Below, piece by piece: positions 49,195 through 61,572 of a DNA stretch of 64,000 bases. The stretch comes from Clusia tigrina (Eukaryota; Arthropoda; Insecta; Diptera; Clusiidae), in NCBI GenBank assembly GCA_920105625.2, contig OV050032.1, positions 110,964,542 to 111,028,541 of the forward strand. Direction: 5' to 3'. The notes below the pieces were generated by a model that made no database searches, was not told the origin of the DNA, and saw only the letters and a list, made by a program, of their open reading frames with translations. The position numbers and the translations under genes were made by a program. The first letter of the stretch is position 1; each line of letters begins with the position of its first letter.

Positions 49195-52106
49195 TTGCAA
49201 CATACAAATGCTTGTAACTTTTTACTGGAGCGTCATAAAACCTTGAAATTTTGTAACAATAAAGTACTCGAGCCTCTTGTCAATTTAAGCCATCGCTCAA
49301 AGCTATGCTACCCTTGAGTCCCAAATCAAACACTGATAAAACTTCAAACGCCCCTAACTTCTATACGGTACGTCCTACACCTATCAAAGTTGGCAACATA
49401 CAAATGCTTGTAACTTTTTACTGGAGCGTCATAAAACCTTGAAATTTTGTAACAATAAAGTACTCGAGATTCTTGGCAATTTAGGCCATCGCTCAAAGCT
49501 ATGCTACCCTTGAGTCCCAAATCAAACACTGATAAAATTTCAGACGCCCCTAACTTCTATACGGTACGTCCTACACCTATCAAAGTTGGCAACATACAAA
49601 TGCTTGTAACTTTTTACTGGAGCGTCATAAAACCTTGAAATTTTGTAACAATATAGTACTCGACCCTCTTGTCAATTTAAGCCATCGCTCAAAGCTATGC
49701 TACCATAGAGTCCCAAATCAAACACTGATAAAACTTCAAACGCCTCTAACTTCTTTACGGTACGTCCTACACCTATCAAAGTTTGCAACATACAAATACT
49801 TGTAACTTTTTACTGGAGCGTCATAAAACCTTGAAATTTTGTAACAATAAAGTACTCGAGTCTCTTGTCAATTTAAGATATCGCTCAAAGCTATGCTACC
49901 CTTGAGTCCCAAATCAAACACTGATAAAACTTCAAATGGCCCTAACTTTTATACGGTACGTCCTACACCAATCAAAGTTTGCAACATACAAATGCTTGTA
50001 ACTTTTTACTGGAGCGTCATAAAACATTGAAATTTTGTAACAATAAAGTACTCGAGTCTCTGGTCAATTTAGGCCATCGCTCAAAGCTATGCTACCCTTG
50101 AGTCCCAAATCAAACACTGATAAAACTTCAAACGCCCCTAACTTCTTTACGGTACGTCCTACACCTATCATAGTTTGCAACATACAAATGCTTGTATCTT
50201 TTTACTGGAGCGTCATAAAACCTTGTAATTTTGTAACAATAAAGTACTCGAGCCTCTTGTCTGGAGCGTCATAAAACCTTGAAATTTTGTAACAATAAAG
50301 TACTCGAGCCTCTTGTCAATTTAAGCTATCGCTCAAAGCTATGCTACCCTAGAGTCCCAAATCAAACACTGATAAAACTTCAAATGGCCCTAACTTCTTT
50401 ACGGTACGTCCTACACCTATCAAAGTTTGCAACATACAAATGCTTGTAACTTTTTACTGGAGCGTCATAAAACCTTGAAATTTTGTAACAATAAAGTACT
50501 CGAGCCTCTTGTCTGGAGCGTCATAAAACCTTGAAATTTTGTAACAATAAAGTACTCGAGCCTCTTGTCAATTTAAGCTATCGCTCAAAGCTATGCTACC
50601 CTAGAGTCCCAAATCAAACACTGATAAAACTTCAAACGCCCCTAACGTCTTTACGGTACGTCCTACACCTATCAAAGTTTGCAACATACAAATGCTTGTA
50701 ACTTTTTACTGGAGCGTCATAAAACCTTGAAATTTTGTAACAATAAAGTACTCGAGCCTCTTGTCAATTTAAGCCATCGCTCAAAGCTATGCTACCCTTG
50801 AGTCCCAAATCAAACACTGATAAAACTTCAAACGCCCCTAACTTCTATACGGTACGTCCTACACCTATCAAAGTTGGCAACATACAAATGCTTATAACTT
50901 TTTACTGGAGCGTCATAAAACCTTGAAATTTTGTAACAATAAAGTACTCGAGATTCTTGGCAATTTAGGCCATCGCTCAAAGCTATGCTACCATAGAGTC
51001 CCAAATCAAACACTGATAAAACTTCAAACGCCTCTAACTTCTTTACGGTACGTCCTACACCTATCAAAGTTTGCAACATACAAATACTTGTAACTTTTTA
51101 CTGGAGCGTCATAACACCTTGAAATTTTGTAACAATAAAGTACTCGAGTCTCTTGTCAATTTAAGATATCGCTCAAAGCTATGCTACCCTTGAGTCCCAA
51201 ATCAAACACTGATAAAACTCCAAATGGCCCTAACTTTTATACGGTACGTCCTACACCAATCAAAGTTTGCAACATACAAATGCTTGTAACTTTTTACTGG
51301 AGCGTCATAAAACATTGAAATTTTGTAACAATAAAGTACTCGAGTCTCTGGTCAATTTAGGCCATCGCTCAAAGCTATGCTACCCTTGAGTCCCAAATCA
51401 AAAACTGATAAAACTTCAAACGCCCCTAACTTCTTTACGGTACGTCCTACACCTATCATAGTTTGCAACATACAAATGCTTGTATCTTTTTACTGGAGCG
51501 TCATAAAACCTTGAAATTTTGTAACAATAAAGTACTCGAGCCTCTTGTCTGGAGCGTCATAAAACCTTGAAATTTTGTAACAATAAAGTACTCGAGCCTC
51601 TTGTCAATTTAAGCTATCGCTCAAAGCTATGCTACCCTAGAGTCCCAAATCAAACACTGATAAAACTTCAAACGCCCCTAACGTCTTTACGGTACGTCCT
51701 ACACCTATCAAAGTTTGCAACATACAAATGCTTGTAACTTTTTACTGGAGCGTCATAAAACCTTGAAATTTTGTAACAATAAAGTACTCGAGCCTCTTGT
51801 CAATTTAAGCCATCGCTCGAAGCTATGCTACCCTTGAGTCCCAAATCAAATACTGATAAAACTTCAAACGCCCCTAACTTCTATACGGTACGTCCTACAC
51901 CTATCAAAGTTGGCAACATACAAATGCTTGTAACTTTTTACTGGAGCGTCATAAAACCTTGAAATTTTGTAACAATAAAGTACTCGAGATTCTTGGCAAT
52001 TTAGGCCATCGCTCAAAGCTATGCTACCCTTGAGTCCCAAATCAAACACTGATAAAACTTCAAATGGCCCTAACTTCTTTACGGTACGTCCTACACCTAT
52101 CAAAGT
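49195..52106 (+). repeat. S-J-M-N-O-R cassettes
   Basis: Starts: 49195 (S), 49391 (J), 49587 (M), 49783 (N), 49979 (O), 50175 (R), 50427 (R), 50679 (S), 50875 (J/M hybrid), 51071 (N), 51267 (O), 51463 (R), 51715 (S) and 51911 (J with ATGGCC end). This is the R-S-J-M-N-O unit of the 8.5-kb duplication in imperfect form. The hybrid at 50875 keeps CGAGATTCTTGG on the left and CCATAGAG with CGCCTC on the right, removing one monomer. Confidence 0.82.
50175..50678 (+). repeat. Two consecutive 252-bp R monomers
   Basis: The 56-bp insertion appears at 50261 and again at 50513, exactly 252 bp apart. The first R has TGTATC and CCTTGTAATTTTG. The second has TGTAAC and follows a unit ending ATGGCCCTAACTTCTTTAC. 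Elsewhere R units are separated by at least two others, apart from the pair near 56542. Confidence 0.88.
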
Positions 52107-52890
52107 TTGCAACATACAAATGCTTGTAACTTTTTACGGGAGCGTCATAAAACCTTGAAATTTTGTAACAATAAAGTACTCGAGCCTCTTGTCAATTTAA
52201 GCTATCGCTCAAAGCTATGCTACCCTAGAGTCCCAAATCAAACACTGATAAAACTTCAAACGCAACTAACGTCTTTACGGTACGTCCTACACCTATCAAA
52301 GTTTGCAACATACAAATGCTTGTAACTTTTTACTGGAGCGTCATAAAACCTTGAAATTTTGTAACAATAAAGTACTCGAGCATCTTGTCAATTTAAGCCA
52401 TCGCTCAAAGCTATGCTACCCTAGAGTCCCAAATCGAACACTGATAAAACTTCAAATGGCCCTAACTTCTATACGGTACGTCCTACACCTATCAAAGTTT
52501 GATACATACAAATGCTTGTAATTTTTTACTGGAGCGTCATAAAACCTTGAAATTTTGTAACAATAAAGTACACGAGTCTCTTGTCAATTTAAGCTATCGC
52601 ACAAAGCTATGCTACCCTTGAGTCCCAAATCAAACACTGATAAAACTTCAAACGCCCCTAACTTCTATACGGTACGTCCTACACCTATCAAAATTTGCAA
52701 CATACAAATGCTTGTAACTTTTTACTGGAGCGTCATAAAACCTTGAAATTTTGTAACAATAAAGTACTCGAGCCTCTTGTCAATTTAAGCTATCGCTCAA
52801 AGCTATGCTACCCTAGAGTCCCAAATCAAACACTGATAAAACTTCAAATGCCCCTAACGTCTTTACGGTACGTCCTACACCTATCAAAGT
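52107..52890 (+). repeat. A-B-C-A block, copy of 48,411-49,194
   Basis: The left A unit has TTTTTACGGGAGC and CGCAACTAACG, both local to this copy. The B and C units carry CCAAATCGAAC and ATCGCACAAAG, as in the partner block. The C unit reads TTGTAATTTTTTAC, a mark seen again at 53871. The last A unit has AAATGCCCCTAACG, also seen at 60740. Confidence 0.8.
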
Positions 52891-54458
52891 TTGCAACATA
52901 CAAATGCTTGTAACTTTTTACTGGAGCGTCATAAAACCTTGAAATTTTGTAACAATAAAGTACTCGAGCATCTTGTCAATTTAAGCCATCGCTCAAAGCT
53001 ATGCTACCCTAGAGTCCCAAATCGAACACTGATAAAACTTCAAATGGCCCTAACTTCTATACGGTACGTCCTACACCTATCAAAGTTTGATACATACAAA
53101 TGCTTGTAACTTTTTACTGGAGCGTCATAAAACCTTGAAATTTTGTAACAATAAAGTACACGAGTCTCTTGTCAATTTAAGCGATCGCTCAAAGCTATGC
53201 TACCCTTGAGTCCCAAATCAAACACTGATAAAACTTCAAACGCCCCTAACTTCTATACGGTACGTCCTACACCTATCAAAATTTGCAACATACAAATGCT
53301 TGTAACTTTTTACTGGAGCGTCATAAAACCTTGAAATTTTGTAACAATAAAGTACTCGAGCCTCTTGTCAATTTAAGCTATCGCTCAAAGCTATGCTACC
53401 CTATAATCCCAAATCAAACACTGATAAAACTTCAAATGGCCCTAACTTCTATACGGTACGTCCTACACCTATCAAAGTTGGCAACATACAAATGCTTGTA
53501 ACTTTTTACTGGAGCGTCATAAAACCTTGAAATTTTGTAACAATAAAGTACTCGAGCCTCTTGGCAATTTAGGCCATCGCTCAAAGCTATGCTACCCTTG
53601 AGTCCAAAATCAAACACTGATAAAACTTCACACGCCCCTAACTTCTATACGGTACGTCCTACACCTATCAAAGTTGGCAACATACAAATGCTTGTAACTT
53701 TTTACTGGAGCGTCATAAAACCTTGAAATTTTGTAACAATAAAGTACTCGAGCATCTTGTCAATTTAAGCCATCGCTCAAAGCTATGCTACCCTAGAGTC
53801 CCAAATCGAACACTGATAAAACTTCAAATGGCCCTAACTTCTATACGGTACGTCCTACACCTATCAAAGTTTGATACATACAAATGCTTGTAATTTTTTA
53901 CTGGAGCGTCATAAAACCTTGAAATTTTGTAACAATAAAGTACACGAGTCTCTTGTCAATTTAAGCGATCGCTCAAAGCTATGCTACCCTTGAGTCCCAA
54001 ATCAAACACTGATAAAACTTCAAACGCCCCTAACTTCTATACGGTACGTCCTACACCTATCAAAATTTGCAACATACAAATGCTTGTAACTTTTTACTGG
54101 AGCGTCATAAAACCTTGAAATTTTGTAACAATAAAGTACTCGAGCCTCTTGTCAATTTAAGCTATCGCTCAAAGCTATGCTACCCTATAATCCCAAATCA
54201 AACACTGATAAAACTTCAAATGGCCCTAACTTCTATACGGTACGTCCTACACCTATCAAAGTTGGCAACATACAAATGCTTGTAACTTTTTACTGGAGCG
54301 TCATAAAACCTTGAAATTTTGTAACAATAAAGTACTCGAGCCTCTTGGCAATTTAGGCCATCGCTCAAAGCTATGCTACCCTTGAGTCCAAAATCAAACA
54401 CTGATAAAACTTCACACGCCCCTAACTTCTATACGGTACGTCCTACACCTATCAAAGT
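52891..54458 (+). repeat. B-C-D-G tetramer tandem duplication, 784 bp
   Basis: Units at 52891 (B), 53087 (C, AAGCGATCGCTC), 53283 (D, CCCTATAATCCC) and 53479 (G, GAGTCCAAAATC, CACACGCC) recur at 53675, 53871, 54067 and 54263. The rare marks AAGCGATCGC and CCTATAATCC occur only in this pair, so the duplication is local and recent. Copies are nearly identical; the visible difference is TAACTTTTTAC against TAATTTTTTAC in C. Confidence 0.9.
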
Positions 54459-54650
54459 TGGCAACATACAAATGCTTGTAACTTTTTACTGGAGCGTCAT
54501 AAAACCTTGAAATTTTGTAACAATAAAGTACTCGAGCCTCTTGTTTAAGCTATCGCTCAAAGCTATGCTACCCTAGAGTCCCAAATCAAACACTGATAAA
54601 ACTTCAAACGCCCCTAACGTCTTTACGGTACGTCCTACACCTATCAAAGT
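54459..54650 (+). repeat. 192-bp A monomer with a 4-bp deletion
   Basis: CTTGTCAATTTAAGC reads CTTGTTTAAGC near 54540, a loss of 4 bp placed between short T-rich matches. The rest is ordinary class A. The deletion is seen only here, so it was not spread by later duplications. Confidence 0.85.
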
Positions 54651-57600
54651 TTGCAACATACAAATGCTTGTAACTTTTTACTGGAGCGTCATAAAATCTT
54701 GAAATTTTGTAACAATAAAGTACTCGATCATCTTGTCAATTTAAGCCATCGCTCAAAGCTATGCTACCCTAGAGTCCCAAATCAAACACTGATAAAACTT
54801 CAAATGGCCCTAACTTCTTTACGGTACGTCCTACACCTATCAAAGTTTGCAACATTCAAATGCTTGTAACTTTTTACTGGAGCGTCATAAAACCTTGAAA
54901 TTTTGTAACAATAAAGTACTCGAGCCTCTTGTCAATTTAGGCCATCGTTCAAAGCTATGCTACCCTAGAGTCCCAAATCAAACACTGATAAAACTTCAAA
55001 CGCCCCTAACTTCTATACGGTACGTCCTACACCTATCAAAGTTTGCAACATACAAATGCTTGTAACTTTTTACTGGAGCGTCATAAAACCTTGAAATTTT
55101 GTAACAATAAAGTACTCGAGCCTCTTGTCAATTTAAGCCAACGCTCAAAGCTATGCTACCATAGAGTCCCAAATCAAACACTGATAAAGCTTCAAACGCC
55201 TCTAACTTCTTTACGGTACGTCCTACACCTATCAAAGTTTGCAACATACTTGTAACTTTTTACTGGAGCGTCATAAAACCTTGAAATTTTGTAACAATAA
55301 AGTACTCGAGTCTCTTGTCAATTTAAGCTATCGCTCAAAGCTATGCTACCCTTGAGTCCCAAATCAAACACTGATATAACTTCAAATGGCCCTAACTTTT
55401 ATACGGTACGTCCTACACCAATCAAAGTTTGCAACATACAAATGCTTGTAACTTTTTACTGGAGCGTCATAAAACATTGAAATTTTGTAACAATAAAGTA
55501 CTCGAGTCTCTGGTCAATTTAGGCCATCGCTCAAAGCTATGCTACCCTTGAGTCCCAAATCAAACACTGATAAAACTTCAAACGCCCCTAACTTCTTTAC
55601 GGTACGTCCTACACCTATCAAAGTTTGCAACATACAAATGCTTGTACTGGAGCGTCATTAAACCTTGAAATTTTGTAACAATAAAGTACGCGAGCCTCTT
55701 GTCAATTTAAGCCATCGCTCAAAGCTATGCTACCATTGAGTCCCAAATCAAACACTGATAAAACTTCAAACGCCCCTAACTTCTTTACGGTACGTCCTAC
55801 ACCTATCATAGTTTGCAACATACAAATGCTTGTATCTTTTACTGGAGCGTCATAAAACCTTGAAATTTTGTAACAATAAAGTACTCGAGCCTCTTGTCTG
55901 GAGCGTCATAAAACCTTGAAATTTTGTAACAATAAAGTACTCGAGCCTCTTGTCAATTTAAGCTATCGCTCAAAGCTATGCTACCCTAGAGTCCCAAATC
56001 AAACACTGATAAAATTTCAAACGCCCCTAACTTCTATACGGTACGTCCTACACCTATCAAAGTTGGCAACATGCAAATGCTTGTGACTTTTTACTGGAGC
56101 GTCATAAAACCTTGAAATTTTGTAACAATAAAGTACTCGACCCTCTTGTCAATTTAAGCCATCGCTCAAAGCTATGCTACCATAGAGTCCCAAATCAAAC
56201 ACTGATAAAACTTCAAACGCCTCTAACTTCTTTACGGTACGTCCTACACCTATCAAAGTTTGCAACATACAAATACTTGTAACTTTTTACTGGAGCGTCA
56301 TAAAACCTTGAAATTTTGTAACAATAAAGTACTCGAGTCTCTTGTCAATTTAAGCTATCGCTCAAAGCTATGCTACCCTTGAGTCCCAAATCAAACACTG
56401 ATAAAACTTCAAATGGCCCTAACTTTTATACGGTACGTCCTACACCAATCAAAGTTTGCAACATACAAATGCTTGTAACTTTTTACTGGAGCGTCATAAA
56501 ATCTTGAAATTTTGTAACAATAAAGTACTCGAGCCTCTTGTCTGGAGCGTCATAAAACCTTGAAATTTTGTAACAATAAAGTACTCGAGTCTCTGGTCAA
56601 TTTAGGCCATCGCTCAAAGCTATGCTACCCTTGAGTCCCAAATCAAACACTGATAAAACTTCAAACGCCCCTAACTTCTTTACGGTACGTCCTACACCTA
56701 TCATAGTTTGCAACATACAAATGCTTGTATCTTTTTACTGGAGCGTCATAAAACCTTGAAATTTTGTAACAATAAAGTACTCGAGCCTCTTGTCTGGAGC
56801 GTCATAAAACCTTGAAATTTTGTAACAATAAAGTACTCGAGCCTCTTGTCAATTTAACCTATCGCTCAAAGCTATGCTACCCTAGACTCCCAAATCAAAC
56901 ACTGATAAAACTTCAAACGCCCCTAACGTCTTTACGGTACGTCCTACACCTATCAAAGTTTGGAACATACAAATGCTTGTAACTTTTTACTGGAGCGTCA
57001 TAAAACCTTGAAATTTTGTAACAATAAAGTACTCGAGCCTCTTGTCAACTTAAGCCATCGCTCAAAGCTATGCTACCCTTGAGTCCCAAATCAAACACTG
57101 ATAAAACTTCAAACGCCCCTAACTTCTATACGGTACGTCCTACACCTATCAAAGTTGGCAACATACAAATGCTTGTAACTTTTTACTGGAGCGTCATAAA
57201 ACCTTGAAATTTTGTAACAATAAAGTACTCGAGATTCTTGGCAATTTAGGCCATCGCTCAAAGCTATGCTACCCTTGAGTCCCAAATCAAACACTGATAA
57301 AATTTCAAACGCCCCTAACTTCTATATGGTACGTCCTACACCTATCAAAGTTGGCAACATACAAATGCTTGTAACTTTTTACTGGAGCGTCATAAAACCT
57401 TGAAATTTTGTAACAATAAAGTACTCGACCCTCTTGTCAATTTAAGCCATCGCTCAAAGCTATGCTACCATAGAGTCCCAAATCAAACACTGATAAAACT
57501 TCAAACGCCTCTAACTTCTTTACGGTACGTCCTACACCTATCAAAGTTTGCAACATACAAATACTTGTAACTTTTTACTGGAGCGTCATAAAACCTTGAA

Positions 57601-58180
57601 ATTTTGTAACAATAAAGTACTCGAGTCTCTTGTCAATTTAAGCTATCGCTCAAAGCTATGCTACCCTTGAGTCCCAAATCAAACACTGATAAAACTTCAA
57701 ATGGCCCTAACTTTTATACGGTACGTCCTACACCAATCAAAGTTTGCAACATACAAATGCTTGTAACTTTTTACTGGAGCGTCATAAAACCTTGAAATTT
57801 TGTAACAATAAAGTACTCGAGCCTCTTGTCAATTTAAGCCATCGCTCAAAGCTATGCTACCCTTGAGTCCCAAATCAAACACTGATAAAACTTCTAACGC
57901 CCCTAACTTCTATACGGTACGTCCTACACCTATCAAAGTTGGCAACATACAAATGCTTGTAACTTTTTACTGGAGCGTCATAAAACCTTGAAATTTTGTA
58001 ACAATAAAGTACTCGAGATTCTTGGCAATTTAGGCCATCGCTCAAAGCGATGCTACCCTTGAGTCCCAAATCAAACACTGATAAAACTTCAAACGCCCCT
58101 AACTTCTATACGGTACGTCCTACACCTATCAAAGTTGGCAACATACAAATGCTTGTAACTTTTTACTGGAGAGTCATAAA
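54651..58180 (+). repeat. I-L-M-N-O-P/Q-R series and M-N-O-R-S-J cassettes
   Basis: Starts: 54651 (I), 54847 (L), 55043 (M), 55239 (N, -6), 55429 (O), 55625 (P/Q hybrid, -8), 55813 (R), 56064 (M), 56260 (N), 56456 (N/R/O hybrid), 56708 (R), 56960 (S), 57156 (J), 57352 (M), 57548 (N), 57744 (S) and 57940 (J, AAAGCGATGC). The first part resembles 41678-43286 (AAAATCTTG in I), with one Q-type monomer fused into P. Confidence 0.8.
56456..56959 (+). repeat. Second pair of adjacent 252-bp monomers
   Basis: The insertion joins lie at 56542 and 56794. The first unit is mosaic: it follows a CACCAATC ending, has AAAATCTTG, carries the 56-bp insertion, then continues as class O (GAGTCTCTGGTC, TTTAGGCC). 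In every other R unit the part after the insertion is class A or M. This suggests a crossover between the 56-bp region of an R unit and the equivalent part of an O unit. Confidence 0.84.
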
Positions 58181-61100
58181 ACCTTGAAATTTTGCAACAA
58201 TAAAGTACTCGAGCCTCTTGTCAATTTAGGCCATCGCACAAAGCTATGCTACCGTTGAGTCCCAAATCAAACACTGATAAAACTTCAAATGGCCCTAACT
58301 TATTTACGGTACGTCCTACACCTATCAAAGTTTGATACATACAAATGCTTGTAACTTTTTACTGGAGCGTCATAAAACCTTGAAATTTTGTAACAATAAA
58401 GTACACGAGTCTCTTGTCAATTTAAGCTATCGCTCAAAGCTATGCTACCCTTGAGTCCCAAATCAAACACTGATAAAACTTCAAACGCCCCTAACTTCTA
58501 TACGGTACGTCCTACACCTATCAAAATTTGCAACATACAAATGCTTGTAACTTTTTACTGGAGCGTCATAAAACCTTGAAATTTTGTAACAATAAAGTAC
58601 TCGAGCATCTTGTCAATTTAAGCCATCGCTCAAAGATATGCCACCCTAGAGTCCCAAATCGAACACTGATAAAACTTCAAATGGCCCTAACTTCTATACG
58701 GTACGTCCTACACCTATCAAAGTTTGATACATACAAATGCTTGTAACTTTTTACTGGAGCGTCATAAAACCTTGAAATTTTGTAACAATAAAGTACACGA
58801 GTCTCTTGTCAATTTAAGCTATCGCTCAAAGCTATGCTACCCTTGAGTCCCAAATCAAACACTGATAAAACTTCAAACGCCCCTAACTTCTATACGGTAC
58901 GTCCTACACCTATCAAAATTTGCAACATACAAATGCTTGTAACTTTTTACTGGAGCGTCATAAAACCTTGAAATTTTGTAACAATAAAGTACTCGAGTCT
59001 CTTGTCAATTTAAGCTATCGCTCAAAGCTATGCTACCCTTGAGTCCCAAATCAAACACTGATAAAACTTCAAATGGCCCTAACTTTTATACGGTACGTCC
59101 TACACCAATCAAAGTTTGCAACATACAAATGCTTGTAACTTTTTACTGGAGCGTCATAAAACATTGAAATTTTGTAACAATAAAGTACTCGAGTCTCTGG
59201 TCAATTTAGGCCATCGCTCAAAGCTATGCTACCCTTGAGTCCCAAATCAAACACTGATAAAACTTCAAACGCCCCTAACTTCTTTACGGTACGTCCTACA
59301 CCTATCATAGTTTGCAACATACAAATGCTTGTATCTTTTTACTGGAGCGTCATAAAACCTTGAAATTTTGTAACAATAAAGTATTCGAGCCTCTTGTCTG
59401 GAGCGTCATAAAACCTTGAAATTTTGTAACAATAAAGTACTCGAGCCTCTTGTCAATTTAAGCTATCGCTCAAAGCTATGCTACCCTAGAGTCCCAAATC
59501 AAACACTGATAAAACTTCAAACGCCCCTAACGTCTTTACGGTACGTCCTACACCTATCAAAGTTTGCAACATACAAATGCTTGTAACTTTTTACTGGAGC
59601 GTCATAAAACCTTGAAATTTTGTAACAATAAAGTACTCGAGCCTCTTGTCAATTTAAGCCATCGCTCAAAGCTATGCTACCCTTGAGTCCCAAATCAAAC
59701 ACTGATAAAACTTCAAACGCCCCTAACTTCTATACGGTACGTCCTACACCTATCAAAGTTGGCAACATACAAATGCTTGTAACTTTTTACTGGAGCGTCA
59801 TAAAACCTTGAAATTTTGTAACAATAAAGTACTCGAGATTCTTGGCAATTTAGGCCATCGCTCAAAGCGATGCTACCCTTGAGTCCCAAATCAAACACTG
59901 ATAAAACTTCAAACGCCCCTAACTTCTATACGGTACGTCCTACACCTATCAAAGTTGGCAACATACAAATGCTTGTAACTTTTTACTGGAGAGTCATAAA
60001 ACCTTGAAATTTAGCAACAATAAAGTACTCGAGCCTCTTGTCAATTTAGGCCATCGCACAAAGCTATGCTACCGTTGAGTCCCAAATCAAACACTGATAA
60101 AACTTCAAATGGCCCTAACTTATTTACGGTACGTCCTACACCTATCAAAGTTTGCAACATACAAATGCTTGTAACTTTTTACTGGAGCGTCATAAAACCT
60201 TGAAATTTTGTAACAATAAAGTACTCGAGCCTCTTGTCAATTTAAGCTATCGCTCAAAGCTATGCTACCCTAGAGTCCCAAATCAAACACTGATAAAACT
60301 TCAAACGCCCCTAACGTCTTTACGGTACGTCCTACACCTATCAAAGTTTGCAACATACAAATGCTTGTAACTTTTTACTGGAGCGTCATAAAACCTTGAA
60401 ATTTTGTAACAATAAAGTACTCGAGCATCTTGTCAATTTAAGCCATCGCTCAAAGCTATGCTACCCTAGAGTGCCAAATCGAACACTGATAAAACTTCAA
60501 ATGGCCCTAACTTCTATACGGTACGTCCTACACCTATCAAAGTTTGATACATACAAATGCTTGTAACTTTTTACTGGAGCGTCATAAAATCTTGAAATTT
60601 TGTAACAATAAAGTACACGAGTCTCTTGTCAATTTAAGCTATCGCACAAAGCTATGCTACCCTTGAGTCCCAAATCAAACACTGATAAAACTTCAAACGC
60701 CCCTAAATTCTATACGGTACGTCCTACACCTATCAAAATTTGCAACATACAAATGCTTGTAACTTTTTACTGGATCGTCATAAAACCTTGAAATTTTGTA
60801 ACAATAAAGTACTCGAGCCTCTTGTCAATTTAAGCTATCGCTCAAAGCTATGCTACCCTAGAGTCCCAAATCAAACACTGATAAAACTTCAAATGCCCCT
60901 AACGTCTTTACGGTACGTCCTACACCTATCAAAGTTTGCAACATACAAATGCTTGTAACTTTTTACTGGAGCGTCATAAAACCTTGAAATTTTGTAACAA
61001 TAAAGTACTCGAGCATCTTGTCAATTTAAGCCATCGCTCAAAGATATGCCACCCTAGAGTCCCAAATCGAACACTGATAAAACTTCAAATGGCCCTAACT

Positions 61101-61572
61101 TCTATACGGTACGTCCTACACCTATCAAAGTTTGATACATACAAATGCTTGTAACTTTTTACTGGAGCGTCATAAAACCTTGAAATTTTGTAACAATAAA
61201 GTACACGAGTCTCTTGTCAATTTAAGCTATCGCTCAAAGCTATGCTACCCTTGAGTCCCAAATCAAACACTGATAAAACTTCAAACGCCCCTAACTTCTA
61301 TACGGTACGTCCTACACCTATCAAAATTTGCAACATACAGATGCTTGTAACTTTTTACTGGAGCGTCATAAAACCTTGAAATTTTGTAACAATAAAGTAC
61401 TCGAGCCTCTTGTCAATTTAAGCTATCGCTCAAAGCTATGCTACCCTAGAATCCCAAATCAAACACTGATAAAACTTCAAATGGCCCTAACTTCTATACG
61501 GTACGTCCTACACCTATCAAAGTTGGCAACATACAAATGCTTGTAACTTTTTACTGGAGCGTCATAAAACCT
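58181..61572 (+). repeat. 3,388-bp tandem duplication, copy 1
   Basis: Starts: 58332 (C), 58528 (B, AAAGATATGCCACC), 58724 (C), 58920 (N), 59116 (O), 59312 (R), 59564 (S), 59760 (J), 59956 (K-like), 60152 (A), 60348 (B, GAGTGCC), 60544 (C), 60740 (A), 60936 (B), 61132 (C) and 61328 (D). All up to the C at 60544 recur 3,388 bp later, which is seventeen monomers plus one 56-bp insertion. B with AAAGATATGCCACC also recurs inside the unit at 60936. Confidence 0.88.

Larger units (their letters stand above)
24518..55428 (+). repeat. Class N 190-bp monomers: shared 6-bp deletion, ten copies
   Basis: CATACAAATGCTTGTAAC is shortened to CATACTTGTAAC in units starting at 24518, 25939, 26521, 26907, 27685, 28714, 30135, 33713, 42266 and 55239. 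All follow a class M or M-like unit. A second set of N units, for example at 34930, 36162, 37198 and 38430, keeps full length but has AAATACTTG instead, so the N class has two distinguishable lineages. Confidence 0.88.
12315..55812 (+). repeat. Class P 188-bp monomers: shared 8-bp deletion, seven copies
   Basis: CTTGTAACTTTTTACTGG is shortened to CTTGTACTGG in monomers starting at 12315, 14127, 18738, 21726, 34099, 42652 and 55625. The deletion can be placed at either TA, so it has a 2-bp microhomology. Five of the seven also read CCCATATC where others read CCCAAATC, or a close variant of the same block. The three from 34099 on also share CATTAAACC and GTACGCGAG, which makes them a sub-lineage. 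Confidence 0.88.
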
